A stretch of DNA of 64,000 nucleotides from Sphingomonas naphthae (GCF_028607085.1 NZ_CP117411.1:3796501-3860500); one strand, 5' to 3'. Counted from the first letter of the stretch, positions 9,687 through 18,644 are shown. A program made the numbers and translations. Notes: generated by a model from the letters alone, not told the origin.

Positions 9687-11486
9687 ATGTCCACCTATGA
9701 AGATCGCCTCAAGGCGCTCCGCGACGAACTCGCCCGCCGCCGGCTCGACGGTTTCGTCGTGCCGCTTACCGACGAGCATATGAGCGAATATGTCGGCGCT
9801 TATGCCCAGCGGCTGGCGTGGCTGACCGGCTTTCAGGGATCGGCCGGATCGGCGGTTGTGCTGCCGGCCGACGCCGCGATCTTCGTCGACGGGCGCTATA
9901 CGTTGCAGGTGCGCGAGCAGGTCGATGGCGCCTTGTGGCAATATCAGTCGGTGCCGCAGACCAGTGCCGCCGAATGGCTCGGCGCCCATGCCGGGTCGGG
10001 CGCGCGGATCGGTTATGATCCGTGGCTGCATACCAAGGATTGGGTGGTGCAGGCGACCCGAGCGCTGGCCGCCAGCGGCGCCGAACTGGTCGCGGTGGAC
10101 ACCAATCCGATCGACGCCATCTGGCCCGACAAGCCCCAGCCCTCGGCCGCGCGCCTTGTCGTCCAGCCCGACGATCTCGCCGGGCGCTCCTCGGCCGACA
10201 AGCGCCAGACGATCGCCGATACGCTGACCGAGGCGGGCGCCGACGCCGCCGTCCTCTCCGCGCTCGATTCGATCGCCTGGACGTTCAACGTGCGCGGCGC
10301 GGATGTCGATCACACCCCCGTCGCGCTGGCCTATGCGCTGGTCCATGCCGACGGCACCGCCGATCTGTTCGTCGCGCCCGAAAAGCTCGACGACAGCGTG
10401 CGCCAGCATCTCGGCAATGCGGTGCGCGTGCACGACCGCGCCGCCTTCCGCCCGGCGCTGGCCTCGCTCGCCGGCAAGAGCGTGATCGTCGATCCCGAGC
10501 GTGCCGTCTCGGCCATCTTCGGCACGCTGGAGGAGGCGGGCGCGAAGATCCTCGCCCGGCGTGATCCGGCCGTGCTGCCGAAGGCGATGAAGAACGCCAC
10601 CGAGATCGCCGGCCACCGCGCCGCGCAGGCGCGCGACGGGGCCGCCCTGGTACGCTACCTGCACTGGCTCTCGATCGAGGCGCCCAAGGGGGGGCTCACC
10701 GAATTGTCCGCCGCCGCGCACCTCCGCGCGCTGCGCGACGAAACCGGCGTGCTGAAGGATCTGTCGTTCGGCACCATCTCGGCCGCCGGCCCCAACGGCG
10801 CCAGCCCGCACTACAGCGTCACCGAGGAAAGCGATCGCCGCATCGAGCCGGGCACGCTCTACCTCGTCGATTCGGGCGGGCAATATCAGGACGGCACGAC
10901 CGACGTGACCCGCACCATCGCGGTGGGCACGCCGACGCAGGAGATGCGCACCCGCTTCACCCTCGTCCTCAAGGGCCATATCGCGCTCGCCCGCGCGGTC
11001 TTTCCGGAAGGGACGCGCGGCGGCCAGCTCGATACGCTCGCCCGCCAGTTCCTGTGGAGCCACGGCCTCGATTACGCCCATGGCACCGGCCATGGCGTCG
11101 GCGCCTATCTCGCGGTGCACGAGGGGCCGCAGCGCATCGCCCCGGTCGGCGGGGCGTATGTCGGCGGGGACGAGCCGTTGCGCGCGGGCATGATCCTCTC
11201 CAACGAGCCCGGTTACTACAAGGCGGGCGAGTACGGCATCCGCATCGAGAACCTCATCCTCGTCGAGCCGCGCGACGTGGCCGGGGCCGAAAAACCCTGC
11301 CTCGGCTTCGAGACGCTCACCTTCGCGCCGATCGACGCCAGCCTGATCGACGTCGCCCTACTCGACTCCACCGAACTTACATGGTTGAATGCCTATCATG
11401 CGCAGGTGCTGGCGATCGTCGGCCCCCGTGTGGAAGGCGAGGTGAAGGCGTGGCTCGGGGGGGCCTGCCGCCCGCTGGGAGAGTGA
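9687..11486 (+). CDS. pepP: Xaa-Pro aminopeptidase (M24B, three-domain type)
   Basis: A 599-residue metallopeptidase that removes an N-terminal residue preceding proline. The length and two creatinase-like N-terminal domains match the eukaryotic APP1-type enzyme rather than the ~440-residue E. coli PepP. Dinuclear metal ligands are visible in VDSGGQYQDGTTDVTR (Asp pair), GTGHGVGAYLAVHEGP (His), ILSNEPGYY (Glu) and GIRIENL (Glu). The start at 9687 is preceded by GGAGGAA at 6-7 bases; the frame is open further upstream but overlaps the previous gene. The stop is two bases before the next start, so the two are probably cotranscribed. Confidence 0.95.
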   Translation: MSTYEDRLKALRDELARRRLDGFVVPLTDEHMSEYVGAYAQRLAWLTGFQGSAGSAVVLPADAAIFVDGRYTLQVREQVDGALWQYQSVPQTSAAEWLGAHAGSGARIGYDPWLHTKDWVVQATRALAASGAELVAVDTNPIDAIWPDKPQPSAARLVVQPDDLAGRSSADKRQTIADTLTEAGADAAVLSALDSIAWTFNVRGADVDHTPVALAYALVHADGTADLFVAPEKLDDSVRQHLGNAVRVHDRAAFRPALASLAGKSVIVDPERAVSAIFGTLEEAGAKILARRDPAVLPKAMKNATEIAGHRAAQARDGAALVRYLHWLSIEAPKGGLTELSAAAHLRALRDETGVLKDLSFGTISAAGPNGASPHYSVTEESDRRIEPGTLYLVDSGGQYQDGTTDVTRTIAVGTPTQEMRTRFTLVLKGHIALARAVFPEGTRGGQLDTLARQFLWSHGLDYAHGTGHGVGAYLAVHEGPQRIAPVGGAYVGGDEPLRAGMILSNEPGYYKAGEYGIRIENLILVEPRDVAGAEKPCLGFETLTFAPIDASLIDVALLDSTELTWLNAYHAQVLAIVGPRVEGEVKAWLGGACRPLGE

Positions 11487-11488
11487 CG

Positions 11489-12088
11489 ATGGGCAAGGTT
11501 TCCGCGGTCGCCGGTTTCGCCATCCTGGGCCTCTGCGCGGCGGTCTATGCCGCCCACCCCGAAATCCCGGCCACTCCGCCGATGGCGGCGGCACAGGCGG
11601 CCAGGATGAAGGCGACCGATTTCCAGCTCGTCGCGATCGACGGCGCGCCGCTCCCGCTCAAGAAGTTCAAGGGACAGGTCGTCCTGCTCGTCAACACCGC
11701 CAGCTTCTGCGGCTTCACCCCGCAGTACGAGGCGCTCCAGAAGATCCAGACCGAATATAAGCCCAAGGGCTTCACCGTGCTCGGCGTGCCCTCGGCCGAT
11801 TTCGGCGGGCAGGAATATGCCAAGAACAGCGAGATCGCGGGCTTCTGCAAATCCAAGTTCGGCATCAATTTCCCGCTGACGGAGAAATCCGACGTGGTCG
11901 GCCCGCAGGCGATCCCGATCTACAAATGGGCCGCCGCCAAGATGGGCGCGGACAACACGCCCAAGTGGAACTTCCACAAATATCTGATCGGCAAGAACGG
12001 CCAGATCGTCGCCGCCTTCGGCAGCAAGGCGACCCCCGACAGCCCCGAAGTGCGCGCCGCGATCGAGGGTGCGCTGAAGAAGGGCTGA
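11489..12088 (+). CDS. Glutathione peroxidase (BtuE type), exported
   Basis: A 199-residue thioredoxin-fold peroxidase that reduces hydroperoxides using glutathione or thioredoxin. An N-terminal hydrophobic segment (residues 4-22) suggests a signal peptide or anchor, so it likely acts in the periplasm. The catalytic region is NTASFCGFTPQYEAL with peroxidatic Cys74; the Gln (DFGGQEY) and Trp/Asn (KWNFHKYL) of the active tetrad are also present. It starts two bases after pepP with a GGGAGAG site, so the pair is an operon by spacing. Its relation to the aminopeptidase is unclear. Confidence 0.9.
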   Translation: MGKVSAVAGFAILGLCAAVYAAHPEIPATPPMAAAQAARMKATDFQLVAIDGAPLPLKKFKGQVVLLVNTASFCGFTPQYEALQKIQTEYKPKGFTVLGVPSADFGGQEYAKNSEIAGFCKSKFGINFPLTEKSDVVGPQAIPIYKWAAAKMGADNTPKWNFHKYLIGKNGQIVAAFGSKATPDSPEVRAAIEGALKKG

Positions 12089-12113
12089 GCATTCGGGTCA
12101 GGCCGGGGGGCAC

Positions 12114-12956
12114 ATGATGCGGACGACGATCGCCGGCCTCGCGATGGGCCTCCTGCTTCTTGCCGGATGCAGCAAGCCTGCGCCCGACGGTGGTGCGCCA
12201 GACGTCGCCGAGGAGGCGAAGGGTCCGGATGTCGGCGCCACGCCGGCGGCGGGTGTAGCGATGACCTACAGCTACGTCTTTCGCGTGCCGGTCGCGCGGG
12301 TGGCGGCGCTTCAGGAAGTCCATGCCGCACAATGCGAGGCGCTGGGCGTGGCACGCTGTCGCGTGGCCTTCATGACCTATCGGGTCCAGCCGCAGCGCCG
12401 GATCGTGGCATCGCTGGAGGTGATGCTGGCGCCCGACATCGCGCGGGCGTTCGGCAAGCGCGGCATCGATGCGGTCGTGGCGCAAGGCGGGATGCTCACC
12501 TCGGCTGATATAAACAGCGAGGATGTCGGCGTGGCGGTCGCGAGCGGCGATCGGACTGGCGTCAGTGTCGATCAGGAGCAGCGCGACCTGACGGCGCAAC
12601 TCCAGAAGCCGGGGCTGGGCTCGGCCGAGCGCACGCAAATCCAGACGCGGCTGGCCCAACTCGCCGATGGGCGGAGGCAGGCGCAGACCGCGCGCGACGA
12701 GGCTCAGCGCAAGCTGGCCGGCACACCGATGCGCTTCGCCTATGAATCGGGCGAAGTGGATCCGGGCTTCAGCGATGGTCCGATCCTCGGCGCCCTCAAG
12801 GATGGCTGGTCGAACATCGTCTGGGGCTCGGCGGCCCTGCTGGTGATCTTCATCACGCTGCTGCCGTGGGGGCTGTTGCTCGCGGCGGTAATCTGGATTT
12901 CGCGGCGGTGGATCACGCCGCTGCTGGACGCGAAGCGACCCGGCGACGGCGGTTGA
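12114..12956 (+). CDS. DUF4349-like lipoprotein with C-terminal membrane anchor
   Basis: A 280-residue protein with a lipoprotein signal (LLLLAGC, Cys near residue 19). A soluble domain starting at AMTYSYVFRVP and a charged helical stretch (residues ~160-205, rich in Gln/Arg/Glu) are followed by a C-terminal hydrophobic segment (~233-262). This order resembles DUF4349 proteins, which are envelope proteins of unknown function. Two ATGs stand in tandem at 12114 and 12117. It lies 25 bases after the peroxidase and may belong to the same transcript. The family call is from pattern memory and should be treated as probable. Confidence 0.7.
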   Translation: MMRTTIAGLAMGLLLLAGCSKPAPDGGAPDVAEEAKGPDVGATPAAGVAMTYSYVFRVPVARVAALQEVHAAQCEALGVARCRVAFMTYRVQPQRRIVASLEVMLAPDIARAFGKRGIDAVVAQGGMLTSADINSEDVGVAVASGDRTGVSVDQEQRDLTAQLQKPGLGSAERTQIQTRLAQLADGRRQAQTARDEAQRKLAGTPMRFAYESGEVDPGFSDGPILGALKDGWSNIVWGSAALLVIFITLLPWGLLLAAVIWISRRWITPLLDAKRPGDGG

Positions 12957-12968
12957 TCGAACAGTCGC

Positions 12969-13700
12969 TCAAACCCCCGGCCGGGTCCACGCCATAACCA
13001 GGAACCACGGCGCGCGGCGGTAGCGTTTGACGCGGCGGGCATCGCCGCCGGTGGGGGCGGGTTCGGAGAAATGGGTCAAGGTGAGGCCCGCGCCCAGCAG
13101 CAATTCCATGTAGCGGCCGAGCGGGCGATGCCAGTTTTGCACGCGGATGCCACGCCATTCGATCCAGTCGGCGCGTTCGTCGAGATAATGATCCATCCCG
13201 AAATGCGAATTGCCCGACAGATCCTGCATCCAGCCGAGCGTCTGCCCGGCGGTGTTGAAGCCGTTGAGATTGGCGATCAGCAGGGTGCCGCCGGGGCGCA
13301 GCACGCGCGCCATTTCCGCGATGGCGGCCGCGACATCGGGCATGTCGATCAGCGAGAGATAGCTGACGACCAGATCGAAGCCGGCGTCGGGCAAATCAAG
13401 CGCCTCGCCCCGGCCAAGGCGATAGTCGCCCGCCGGATCGCGCGCGCGGGCCCGGTCGATCAGGGCTTCGGTCGGGTCCACGCCCACCGTCGCGATGCCG
13501 TTGGCGCGCAGCATCCGGCAGAAGCGCCCTTCGCCGCAGCCGACGTCGAGCGCGGTGGCGGGCGCGGCGGCCGTCGCCAGCCGCAGCATCGGTTCGTCGA
13601 GGACGAAGCGGCGGCCGAAATCGCCCTCCTCGCCCATGTCGGCGATCCACGCCCCGGCTGATTCCGCCCAGCCGTCGGACGGCGGCCCTGCGGGATTCAC
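12969..13700 (-). CDS. Class I SAM-dependent methyltransferase
   Basis: A 243-residue methyltransferase of the methyltransferase-11 type. The SAM-binding motif I is ALDVGCGEGRFCRML, followed by VGVDPTEALIDRAR (motif II), FDLVVSYLSLIDMPD (motif IV) and LRPGGTLLIANL. The GTG start at 13700 overlaps the stop of dihydroorotase as GTGA, so it is translationally coupled; the open frame continues upstream inside that gene. The substrate is unknown. The C-terminal part with NWHRPLGRYMELLLGAGL is typical of small-molecule methyltransferases in this superfamily. Confidence 0.85.
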   Translation of the reverse strand: MNPAGPPSDGWAESAGAWIADMGEEGDFGRRFVLDEPMLRLATAAAPATALDVGCGEGRFCRMLRANGIATVGVDPTEALIDRARARDPAGDYRLGRGEALDLPDAGFDLVVSYLSLIDMPDVAAAIAEMARVLRPGGTLLIANLNGFNTAGQTLGWMQDLSGNSHFGMDHYLDERADWIEWRGIRVQNWHRPLGRYMELLLGAGLTLTHFSEPAPTGGDARRVKRYRRAPWFLVMAWTRPGV

Positions 13701-15028
13701 CCCCACACGACCGGATCGAAGCGCACCGGCGCGCCGATCGCCTGAGGCGCGAGCGTCGCTTCCCACATCACCTTGTTGCCGCGAATGAAGGTGCCGATCG
13801 GCTTGCCGGTGATTGCCTTGCCGGTGAAGGGCGACCAGCCGCAGCGCGAGGCGAGCCAGCTTTCCTCGATCGTCCAGCGCGCCTTCAGATCGACGACGGT
13901 GAAATCGGCGTCATAGCCCGCCGCGATCCTCCCCTTCCGAGTGAGCCCGAACACGCGCTGCGGGCCGGCGGAGGTCAGCTCGATCAGGCGGGCGAGCGTA
14001 AGGCGGCCTTCCGCCACATGGTTCAGCATCAAGGGCAGCAAGGTCTGCACGCCGGGCATGCCGGAGGGCGAGGCGGGATAGGGTTTGGCCTTTTCCTCCA
14101 GCGTGTGCGGCGCGTGATCCGAACCCAGCACGTCGGGCACGCCCTGGTTGAGCCAGTGCCACAGGCCGTCGCGGTGCGCGGCCGAGCGAATCGGCGGGTT
14201 CATCTGGGCGAAGGTGCCGATCGTCGGATAGGCCTCCTCGCCCGCCAGGGTCAGATGCTGCGGCGTGACCTCGCAGGTTGCCAGATCCTTGTGCCGCGCG
14301 ATCAGCTCCAGTTCGGCGGGCGTGGTGATGTGGAGGATGTGGATGCGGCGCTTCGCCTCCCGCGCGAGGCGCAGGATGCGGCGGGTGGCGAGCAACGCGC
14401 TCTCGTCGTCGCGCCAGACGGGGTGGCTGGCGGGGTCGCCCTCGATCCGCTCGCCCATCCGCGCCTGCATCCGCTCCTCGTCCTCGGCGTGGATCGCGAC
14501 CCTGCGGTGGCCGCTCGCCAGCACGCGGGCGAGATTGCCATCGTCCGACACGAGCAGGTCGCCGGTGGAGGCGCCCATAAAGATCTTCACCCCCGCCGTG
14601 CCGGGCAGCCGCTCCAGTTCGGCAAGGTCCGGCGCGTTGTTGTTGGTGGCGCCGACGTAGAAGGCATGGTCGCACCACATCCGGTCCTTCGCGCGGGCCA
14701 GCTTGTCGGCGATGGCCTCGGCCGAATCGGTATTGGGCTTGGTGTTGGGCATTTCGAACACCGCCGTCACGCCGCCCAGCACGGCGGCGCGGCTGCCGCT
14801 CTCCAGATCTTCCTTGGCCTCCAGCCCCGGCTCGCGGAAATGAACCTGGCTGTCGATCACGCCGGGCAGGATGGTGAGGCCGCTGCAATCGACCGTCTCG
14901 CCCGCGTCTCCGGTGGCGCCCAGCGCCACGATCGTGCCGTCGCGCACGCCGATGGAGGTTTCGACCGGGCCGCCGGGCGTCCAGACGATGCCGTTCTTGA
15001 GGATCAGATCGTAGGTGGGCGCTGGCAT
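13697..15028 (-). CDS. pyrC: Dihydroorotase (class I)
   Basis: A 443-residue amidohydrolase catalysing the carbamoyl-aspartate/dihydroorotate step of pyrimidine synthesis. Metal ligands appear in DSQVHFREPG (HxH-type motif), the candidate carboxylated Lys in GVKIFMGAST, His residues in HILHITTP, and the catalytic Asp in GSDHAPHTLEEK. Allantoinases and hydantoinases share this fold, but the HFREPG and SDHAPH motifs favour dihydroorotase. The start at 15028 (MPAPTYDL) was chosen because the 14 codons upstream are a palindromic repeat and not protein. The downstream methyltransferase is coupled by GTGA. The carAB genes of the same pathway lie about 40 kb away. Confidence 0.9.
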   Translation of the reverse strand: MPAPTYDLILKNGIVWTPGGPVETSIGVRDGTIVALGATGDAGETVDCSGLTILPGVIDSQVHFREPGLEAKEDLESGSRAAVLGGVTAVFEMPNTKPNTDSAEAIADKLARAKDRMWCDHAFYVGATNNNAPDLAELERLPGTAGVKIFMGASTGDLLVSDDGNLARVLASGHRRVAIHAEDEERMQARMGERIEGDPASHPVWRDDESALLATRRILRLAREAKRRIHILHITTPAELELIARHKDLATCEVTPQHLTLAGEEAYPTIGTFAQMNPPIRSAAHRDGLWHWLNQGVPDVLGSDHAPHTLEEKAKPYPASPSGMPGVQTLLPLMLNHVAEGRLTLARLIELTSAGPQRVFGLTRKGRIAAGYDADFTVVDLKARWTIEESWLASRCGWSPFTGKAITGKPIGTFIRGNKVMWEATLAPQAIGAPVRFDPVVWG

Positions 15029-15036
15029 AAAGGCTC

Positions 15037-15118
15037 CGTTCGTCCTGAGCGCAGTCGAAGGACGGGCCACAAACGGTGCGCCTCGCCTCCCGTGCTTCGA
15101 CTGCGCTCAGCACGAACG
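15037..15118. repeat. Palindromic repeat, family A (paired arms)
   Basis: Two ~28-base arms in inverted orientation (15037-15064 and 15091-15118). Each carries the core CGAGCGAAGTCGA or its variant GAGCGCAGTCGA bounded by TTCGT/ACGAA. Related copies occur at 27643, 35351, 50868, 59501 and 59828. It sits between the divergent pyrC and ygfZ genes. Confidence 0.85.
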
Positions 15119-15198
15119 GGTCGGTGCTGGCAAGCGGTAGTGCCGGCATTCCGGCCGTATCCCTTGAAAGACGGGGCGCGCCGTTCCTTATGGAAGCC

Positions 15199-15918
15199 AT
15201 GACCATGCTCGCCGACCGCGCCCTGCTCCGCCTGTCCGGCCCCGATGTGCGGGGCTTCCTGCAAGGGCTGGTCACGTCCGACGTGACCGGGCCGCTGCCG
15301 GTGTGGGCGGGGCTGCTCTCGGCGCAGGGCAAGGCGCTGTTCGATTTCCTGCTGTGGGCCGATGGCGACGACATCCTGATCGATTGCGAGGACATTCAGG
15401 CCGACGCGCTGGCCCGCCGCCTCGGCCTCTATCGCCTGCGCCGCCCGATCACGATCGCGCGCGATCCGGCGCTGGCGGTGCATTGGGCGCTGGATGGTGA
15501 CGCCGAGCCCGATCCGCGCCTGCCCGCGCTCGGCCGCCGCTGGATCGCGCCGCCGGGGGCCGCCGCAGAGGGCTGGCGCCCGCACCGCCTGTCGCTCGGC
15601 GTGACGGAGGGCATGGCCGAACTCGGCACCGACAAGACCCTGTGGCTGGAGGCTAACGCCGCCGAACTGAACGGCGTGAGCTTCACCAAGGGCTGCTATG
15701 TCGGCCAGGAGAATACCGCGCGGATGAACTGGCGGCAGAAAGTGTCGCGCCGGCTGGTGGTGGTGCGCGCCGGGAGCGATCCGGGCGAGGCGGCGAACGT
15801 CTGGTATCCCGATCTCCGCCTCGCGGTGGCGCGGCGGCGGGTGGAGGCGCTGGCGGGCGCCGACGACGTGCTGATGCCCGACTGGCTCGAGCAGGCGTTG
15901 CGCGCGGCGCCGGAATAA
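15199..15918 (+). CDS. ygfZ: YgfZ/GcvT folate-binding protein (Fe-S cluster assembly)
   Basis: A ~239-residue protein of the YgfZ/IBA57 family, related to the T-protein of the glycine cleavage system. It supports assembly or repair of certain [4Fe-4S] enzymes in a folate-dependent way. The family signature KGCYVGQE is intact near residue 170, and the N-terminus RLSGPDVRGFLQGLVTSDV is typical. In-frame ATGs at 15190, 15199 and 15205 compete; GGAAG at 15192 gives best spacing to 15205, so the exact start is uncertain by a few codons. The gene is divergent from pyrC. Confidence 0.88.
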   Translation: MTMLADRALLRLSGPDVRGFLQGLVTSDVTGPLPVWAGLLSAQGKALFDFLLWADGDDILIDCEDIQADALARRLGLYRLRRPITIARDPALAVHWALDGDAEPDPRLPALGRRWIAPPGAAAEGWRPHRLSLGVTEGMAELGTDKTLWLEANAAELNGVSFTKGCYVGQENTARMNWRQKVSRRLVVVRAGSDPGEAANVWYPDLRLAVARRRVEALAGADDVLMPDWLEQALRAAPE

Positions 15919-15951
15919 GGGACGATCTCCCGACAATCGGGAGCCCTGCCG

Positions 15952-16512
15952 ATGGACGCCTTTTCCTATCTGTCGGTGCTGCTCTCGATCATCATCGGTC
16001 TGGCGATGACGCAGATATTGCAGGGCTATCGCGGGATGCTGCTCGCCCGCGCCCGGATCATCCTTTATCCGCCGACGCTCATATGGTCCGTCCTGATCCT
16101 GCTGTTCGCCACGCAGAGCTGGTGGGCGAGCTTCGGGCTCAATGATTACAAGGGGTGGACCTTTGGCACCTTCAGCGTGATCCTCGCGCAGACGATCTTC
16201 CTCTACATGCTGGCGGCGCTGATCCTGCCCGACATGCCGGCCGGCGAGACGATCGACCTGAAGGCGCATTATTATCGCGAGATCGGCCCCTTCTACAGCC
16301 TGACCATCGCCATGCTGGCGGCCAGTCTCCTGAAGGACTGGATGCTCGACGGCCGCCTGCCCGAGCCGCGCAATCTGGCGTTCCACTTCGCCTTCGCCGG
16401 CCTTTCGGTGCTTGCCCTGATCGCCCGCCACCGGCGGCTGCACGAGGCGATCGCCCCGCTGATCGGCCTGTGCACGATCGCCTATATCGCGGCGCTGTTC
16501 GACCGGCTGTAA
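15952..16512 (+). CDS. Small polytopic membrane protein of unknown function
   Basis: A 186-residue protein with about five hydrophobic helices (near residues 5-25, 38-58, 72-95, 110-130 and 140-182) and a short N-terminal leader MDAFSYLSVLLSII. I do not recognise a functional motif. It follows ygfZ by 33 bases on the same strand and may be cotranscribed. The downstream repeat element separates it from the agmatinase-family gene. Confidence 0.7.
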   Translation: MDAFSYLSVLLSIIIGLAMTQILQGYRGMLLARARIILYPPTLIWSVLILLFATQSWWASFGLNDYKGWTFGTFSVILAQTIFLYMLAALILPDMPAGETIDLKAHYYREIGPFYSLTIAMLAASLLKDWMLDGRLPEPRNLAFHFAFAGLSVLALIARHRRLHEAIAPLIGLCTIAYIAALFDRL

Positions 16513-16640
16513 ATCCTCACCGGCACGGGGAGGGCGACCGTCGCGCAGCGATGGTGGAGGGGGCGATCCACGATCGCCGCGCTTCGGGGAGAGCCCCCTC
16601 CGTCACGCTTCGCGCGCCACCTCCCCGTGCCGGGGAGGAT
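16513..16640. repeat. Palindromic repeat, family B
   Basis: A ~128-base element bounded by CTCACCGGCACGGGGAGG and CCTCCCCGTGCCGGGGAGGA, with an internal ATGGTGGAGG/CCCCCTCCGTCACGC part. Related copies lie at 18522, 42998 and 47501, and half copies at 29361 and 59425. Confidence 0.8.
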
Positions 16641-16679
16641 TATTCGGAACCCCCGCCCTCACCGTTCGTCCCACCGCGC

Positions 16680-17603
16680 ATGACCAGCCCCACCTTCATC
16701 GGCCTGCCCCGCGCCGATCTCGCCGCGCTCGACAGCCCCAGCGCCGTCGTCCTCGGCGCCGCCGAAGCCTCGCCCTATGTGAAGGGTGTCGCCAGCCATG
16801 CCGCCAAGGCGCCGGCCGCGCTGCGCGCCGCGTCGATGCAATTCGCCGGGTCGCTGGCGCAATATGATTTCGACATCGACCAGACCTTCTTCCCGGCCAA
16901 GGGCGAGCATCGTGGCATGGTGGATGCGGGCGATGTGACAACCACCACCTACGATGCCGAGGGCAATCGCGCCGCGATCGAGGCGGCGGTGCGGCGGGTG
17001 CTGACGGCGGGCGCGGTGCCGATCATGCTGGGCGGGGACGACAGCGTGCCGATCCCGACGATCGCCGCCTTCGCCGACGAAGGCCGGCTGACGATCCTCC
17101 AGGTGGACGCGCACGTCGATTGGGCCGACGTGATCCGGGGCAATGCCTATGGCTATGGCTCGCCGATGCGCCGCGCCGCCGAGATGGCGCATGTCACCGG
17201 CATGGTGCAGGTCGGCATCCGGGGCCTCGGCTCGGGCGAGAAGTGGCAGCATGACGATGCGCGGAACTGGGGCAGCCATATCGTCACCAGCTACGACTGG
17301 CACGATCGCGGGCCGGCCGCCGCGCTCGACCATATTCCCGCCGGCGGGCGCGTGTTCATCTCGATCGACTGCGACGGCATCGATCCCGCCGTGCTCCCCG
17401 CCGTCAACATGCCCACCCCCGGCGGGCTGAGCTATGAGGACATGATCCGGCTGGTGCGCGGCGTGGCCGCCAAGGCGACGATCGCGGGGCTCGCGCTGGT
17501 CGAATATGTGCCGGAGCGCGACGACACGCACCGGCTGTCGGGCCTCGTCGCGGCGCGGCTGGCGACGGCGATCATGGGGCTCGCCGTCGCCCAGCGGGAA
17601 TGA
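16680..17603 (+). CDS. Agmatinase/arginase (ureohydrolase) family protein
   Basis: A 307-residue ureohydrolase, a family that releases urea or a similar product from guanidino compounds with a dinuclear Mn or Ni centre. Most metal ligands are present: DAHVDW near residue 142 and SIDCDGIDP near 230, with PAVNMPTPGGL after it. The first ligand motif, usually GGDHS, reads GGDDS here (Asp121, codon 17040-17042), so one His ligand is replaced by Asp. The substrate cannot be named; agmatine, guanidinobutyrate and guanidine are all possible. The ATG at 16680 follows a family B repeat with no clear Shine-Dalgarno. The stop abuts the convergent AraC gene with no gap. Confidence 0.85.
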   Translation: MTSPTFIGLPRADLAALDSPSAVVLGAAEASPYVKGVASHAAKAPAALRAASMQFAGSLAQYDFDIDQTFFPAKGEHRGMVDAGDVTTTTYDAEGNRAAIEAAVRRVLTAGAVPIMLGGDDSVPIPTIAAFADEGRLTILQVDAHVDWADVIRGNAYGYGSPMRRAAEMAHVTGMVQVGIRGLGSGEKWQHDDARNWGSHIVTSYDWHDRGPAAALDHIPAGGRVFISIDCDGIDPAVLPAVNMPTPGGLSYEDMIRLVRGVAAKATIAGLALVEYVPERDDTHRLSGLVAARLATAIMGLAVAQRE

Positions 17604-18437
17604 TCAGGGCCTGAGCGGCAGCAGCACGTCGGTCGTCCATTGCTCGACCGGGGTGTTTTCCGGGTCGGTCAGGAAATGGTGGATCAGCGGCGCGTCGGCC
17701 GGTTCGCGGCCGGAGGCGGGGAGCCATTCGCCGACAAGATATTGGTCGATCGCCTCCAGCGCGTCGTAATCGCCGACATGGCGGATCACCGCATGATCGC
17801 CGGCGGCGAGTGTGACGCTGTGGAAGGGGGCGGGCGGGCTTGCCGCGCCGAGGGCGAGGCAGGCGTCGTAGCGCAGCGCGTCGACCGGCACGCTCGCCGG
17901 ATCATCATGGGGGATGCCGTAGAGTCCGGTAAACCCCTCAAGCCGCCCCGCGCCCTCGGCCCAGTCCCACACCGCCTGGAAGCTGGCGTTGAGGTTGGCG
18001 TAGGCCCCGCCGGTGCGGCGCAGCGCCACCACCTCGATTGCGTCGCGCCAGACGATCTCGATCGGCGCGGGCGGCCGATCGCCGACCAGCGCCAGCGCGG
18101 GCCGGGCACGCCAGTCGCTCGGGCTCATGCCGGTCTGGCGGCGGAAGGCGCGGGCGAAGCTCTGCGGCGTGCCGAACCCGGACGCCATCGCCGCCTCGGT
18201 CACGCTGCCGCCGCCCGCCGCCAACATCGCCTGCGCGCCCTCGATCCGCAGCCGCCGCACCGTCTCGGCGACGGTCTCGCCGGTCAGCGCGCGCCAGATG
18301 CGGTGGAAATGGAAGGGCGACACCGCCGCCGCCGAAGCCAGTTCCTCCAGTGCGGGCGGATCGTCGAGCCGCGCGGTGAGCAAGGCGGCGGCGCGGCCGA
18401 TCCGTTGGTGCCACAGGTCGAGGGACGTATCGCGCAT
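17604..18437 (-). CDS. AraC-family regulator with GyrI-like effector domain
   Basis: A 277-residue transcription regulator. The N-terminal ~105 residues are an AraC double helix-turn-helix (SPFHFHRIWRALTGETV and GFGTPQSFARAFRRQTG). The C-terminal part (~125-277) is a GyrI-like small-molecule binding domain, as in Rob and SbmC. This layout (DNA-binding domain first) is typical of Rob/SoxS-like regulators. The start at 18437 is preceded by AGGAGG at six bases, which rules out the longer frame. Targets cannot be read from the window; the convergent agmatinase-family gene shares no promoter with it. Confidence 0.9.
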   Translation of the reverse strand: MRDTSLDLWHQRIGRAAALLTARLDDPPALEELASAAAVSPFHFHRIWRALTGETVAETVRRLRIEGAQAMLAAGGGSVTEAAMASGFGTPQSFARAFRRQTGMSPSDWRARPALALVGDRPPAPIEIVWRDAIEVVALRRTGGAYANLNASFQAVWDWAEGAGRLEGFTGLYGIPHDDPASVPVDALRYDACLALGAASPPAPFHSVTLAAGDHAVIRHVGDYDALEAIDQYLVGEWLPASGREPADAPLIHHFLTDPENTPVEQWTTDVLLPLRP

Positions 18438-18521
18438 GTCGGGCCTCCTGCTTGGGGATGCCGGGGGTGATAGCGCGGGGCAAGAGGACGCGCGGTCCAT
18501 GGCTTGCGGACTTTGGTGGCA

Positions 18522-18642
18522 ATTCTCCCCTCCAAGGGGAGGTGGCAGCCCGCAGGGCTGACGGAGGGGTATCGCCCTATCGAGAACGGGTCACCCCTCC
18601 ACCATCGCTCCGCGATGGTCCCCCTCCCCTTGCAGGGGAGGA
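18522..18642. repeat. Palindromic repeat, family B
   Basis: A ~120-base element starting TCTCCCCTCCAAGGGGAGG, passing through GACGGAGGGGTATCGC and TCACCCCTCCACCATCGC, and ending CCTTGCAGGGGAGGA. It lies between the araC-type gene start and the acnA terminator; the rest of the 18438-18696 gap shows no gene. Confidence 0.85.
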
Positions 18643-18644
18643 AT

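Noticed and set aside
6019-9783. Very long plus-strand open frame antisense to oligopeptidase B
   Set aside because: It lacks stops because of high-GC codon bias opposite a real gene; its product has no recognisable domain and is rich in Arg/Gly/His, as antisense frames are.
11054-11488. Upstream extension of the glutathione peroxidase frame
   Set aside because: It overlaps pepP in another frame and lacks similarity to the family; the ATG at 11489 has a proper ribosome-binding site and signal peptide.
15029-15070. N-terminal extension of dihydroorotase
   Set aside because: The extra 14 codons lie in a family A palindromic repeat; the ATG at 15028 fits the family.
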